A DNA stretch of 64,000 nucleotides from Chitinophaga filiformis (GTDB taxonomy: Bacteria; Bacteroidota; Bacteroidia; Chitinophagales; Chitinophagaceae): contig NZ_FNBN01000012.1 in the NCBI RefSeq assembly GCF_900102545.1, positions 138,629-202,628 on the forward strand. The letters run 5' to 3'. Positions 63,040-64,000 of the stretch are shown here, piece after piece. The notes beneath the pieces were generated by a model. That model saw nothing but the letters and a program-made list of their open reading frames with translations, was not told where the DNA came from and did no database searches. How positions within the stretch are numbered: the first letter of the stretch is position 1; every line of letters starts with the position of its first letter. The position numbers were made by a program, and so were the translations under genes.

Positions 63040-64000
63040 ATGAGGCTAAATACTATCTTTGTCCGGCACATCAATTCCGGACCCATAAATCGCTTCATCA
63101 CCTTGCTGAAAAGATCATGCCTCCTGTTACTGGCATTGCTGGCCAACTGCGTTATCTATGCCCAGACAACCTATTTGTTTGTCGGCTCATATAATGATGC
63201 AAAAGATAAAGACGGTATCTACATTTACAAGATGGATATGGAGAGTGGTAGACTCGATAAGGTCTGTACCTTTTCCGCCATCATGAACCCTTCCTTTCTG
63301 ACCCTTTCAGCTGATGGTCAATACATCTATGCCTGCAGTGAGACCCGTACGCCGGGCCTGGGCAGCGTGAGTAGTTATCGTTTCGACAGGCAGCAGGGCG
63401 TTATCACGATGCTGAGTAAACAGCCCAGCGGGGGAGATAACCCTGTTTATCTCACGGTGCATAAAAGCGGGCGCTGGCTGGTGAATGGAAACTATACAGG
63501 CGGTAGTATAGCGGTATTTCCTTTGAATGGCGACGGAACTATAGGAGAGGCTGTGACGGTCATCCCGTTTGCCGATAGCAGTATCACTGACAGACAGAAA
63601 AGCGCGCATATTCATTCCACCGTATTTTCACCGGCACAGGACTATGTATTCGCGCCAGACCTGGGTGCGGATAAAATACGACGTTTTACTTTTGATGCCA
63701 GTAAGGGAAAGCCATTACAGCTGGATAGTTTCATCCGTACTACACCCGGTAGTGGACCAAGGCATTTCACCTTTCATCCTAATGGGCGTTTTGCCTATTG
63801 TATAGAGGAGTTGTCGGGATCGGTAGCTGCGTATAAATACAACAGCGGCAGGTTGGAACCCTTTCAACGATTGATGACACATGGTAGTGAGCCGCGTAGT
63901 GCTTATAGTAGTGCCGATATTCATATTTCTCCTGATGGTCATTTTTTGTATGCATCTAACCGGGGCGTGGAAAATAATATTGCCATTTACAGCATCCATA
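63040..64000 (+). CDS. Lactonase-family beta-propeller (6-phosphogluconolactonase-like), 3' end outside window
   Basis: Open frame to the window edge, 320 codons seen. A basic N-terminus and hydrophobic segment (LLKRSCLLLLALLANCVIYAQ) make an export signal. Then the seven-bladed lactonase pattern: TYLFVGSYNDAKDKDGIYIY, NPSFLTLSADGQYIYACSE, NGNYTGGSIAVFPL, HIHSTVFSPAQDYVFAPDLGADKI, GPRHFTFHPNGRFAYCIEE and DIHISPDGHFLYASNRG. Related to Pgl/YbhE and to muconate-lactonising-like proteins; in Bacteroidota usually periplasmic, so a role other than the cytosolic pentose pathway is likely. The missing end holds the last blade. Confidence 0.9.
   Translation, partial: MRLNTIFVRHINSGPINRFITLLKRSCLLLLALLANCVIYAQTTYLFVGSYNDAKDKDGIYIYKMDMESGRLDKVCTFSAIMNPSFLTLSADGQYIYACSETRTPGLGSVSSYRFDRQQGVITMLSKQPSGGDNPVYLTVHKSGRWLVNGNYTGGSIAVFPLNGDGTIGEAVTVIPFADSSITDRQKSAHIHSTVFSPAQDYVFAPDLGADKIRRFTFDASKGKPLQLDSFIRTTPGSGPRHFTFHPNGRFAYCIEELSGSVAAYKYNSGRLEPFQRLMTHGSEPRSAYSSADIHISPDGHFLYASNRGVENNIAIYSIH

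Noticed and set aside
1..64000. CRISPR array, insertion sequence or prophage
   Set aside because: No regularly spaced repeats with unique spacers, no transposase or integrase frames, and no phage structural genes were seen; the 22-bp array at 38152 has no spacers.

Overview
The window looks like chromosomal DNA from a Chitinophaga-like member of the Bacteroidota (Chitinophagaceae). The support is three SusC/SusD pairs, a FecR anti-sigma factor, a hybrid two-component system of the polysaccharide-utilisation type, a GH19 chitinase ending in a type IX secretion tail, orphan MacB/FtsX-type permeases, lipoproteins with short Cys signals, and TAnnTTTG-type promoter elements with few Shine-Dalgarno sequences. 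No rRNA, tRNA, CRISPR array, insertion sequence or prophage was recognised.

Layout. 1-5.7 kb: end of a FecR gene, then a SusC with STN domain and its SusD (TonB-dependent uptake under ECF-sigma/FecR control; the sigma factor would lie upstream of the window). 5.7-7.6 kb, minus strand: a MauE/DoxX membrane protein, a tiny secreted Cys-pair protein and a membrane-anchored propeller-like protein. 7.6-10.5 kb: PAS histidine kinase, a response regulator fused to a Crp-type regulator, and a small helical protein. 10.5-14.1 kb: alpha/beta esterase, secreted GH19 chitinase, small lipoprotein. 14.1-15.3 kb: an AT-rich, terminator-bracketed minus-strand operon with a DUF6934-like gene followed by three tandem paralogous tiny genes, the last broken by frameshifts. 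This is the best candidate for an undescribed system here.

15.4-23.9 kb, minus strand: a polysaccharide utilisation locus (GH31 with inserted PA14, SusC, SusD, surface lipoprotein). 24-30 kb: mixed housekeeping and unknown genes (HAD phosphatase, FtsX permease, two tiny ORFs, VOC protein, a propeller and a SUKH protein). 30-38 kb: a hybrid two-component regulator divergent from a GH95 alpha-fucosidase and an ATP-grasp ligase. GH31 of the alpha-xylosidase type plus GH95 suggests removal of xylose and fucose side chains, as in fucosylated xyloglucan; this is inference.

38-49 kb: a 22-bp-period repeat array ahead of a gene of unknown function, a TPR/LuxR regulator, small membrane proteins, an AT-rich leucine-rich-repeat lipoprotein, a second FtsX permease, a GMC oxidoreductase with three Cys resembling an iron-sulfur site, and a lipoprotein. 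49.5-53 kb: nucleotidyltransferase and metallophosphoesterase pair, convergent with a pncB-FRG gene pair. 53-58.6 kb: a third SusC/SusD pair behind a 557-base leader. 58.6-64 kb: a PAS protein that stops after its phospho-acceptor helix, a universal stress protein, YjbQ, an M1 peptidase and the start of a lactonase-family gene that runs off the window.
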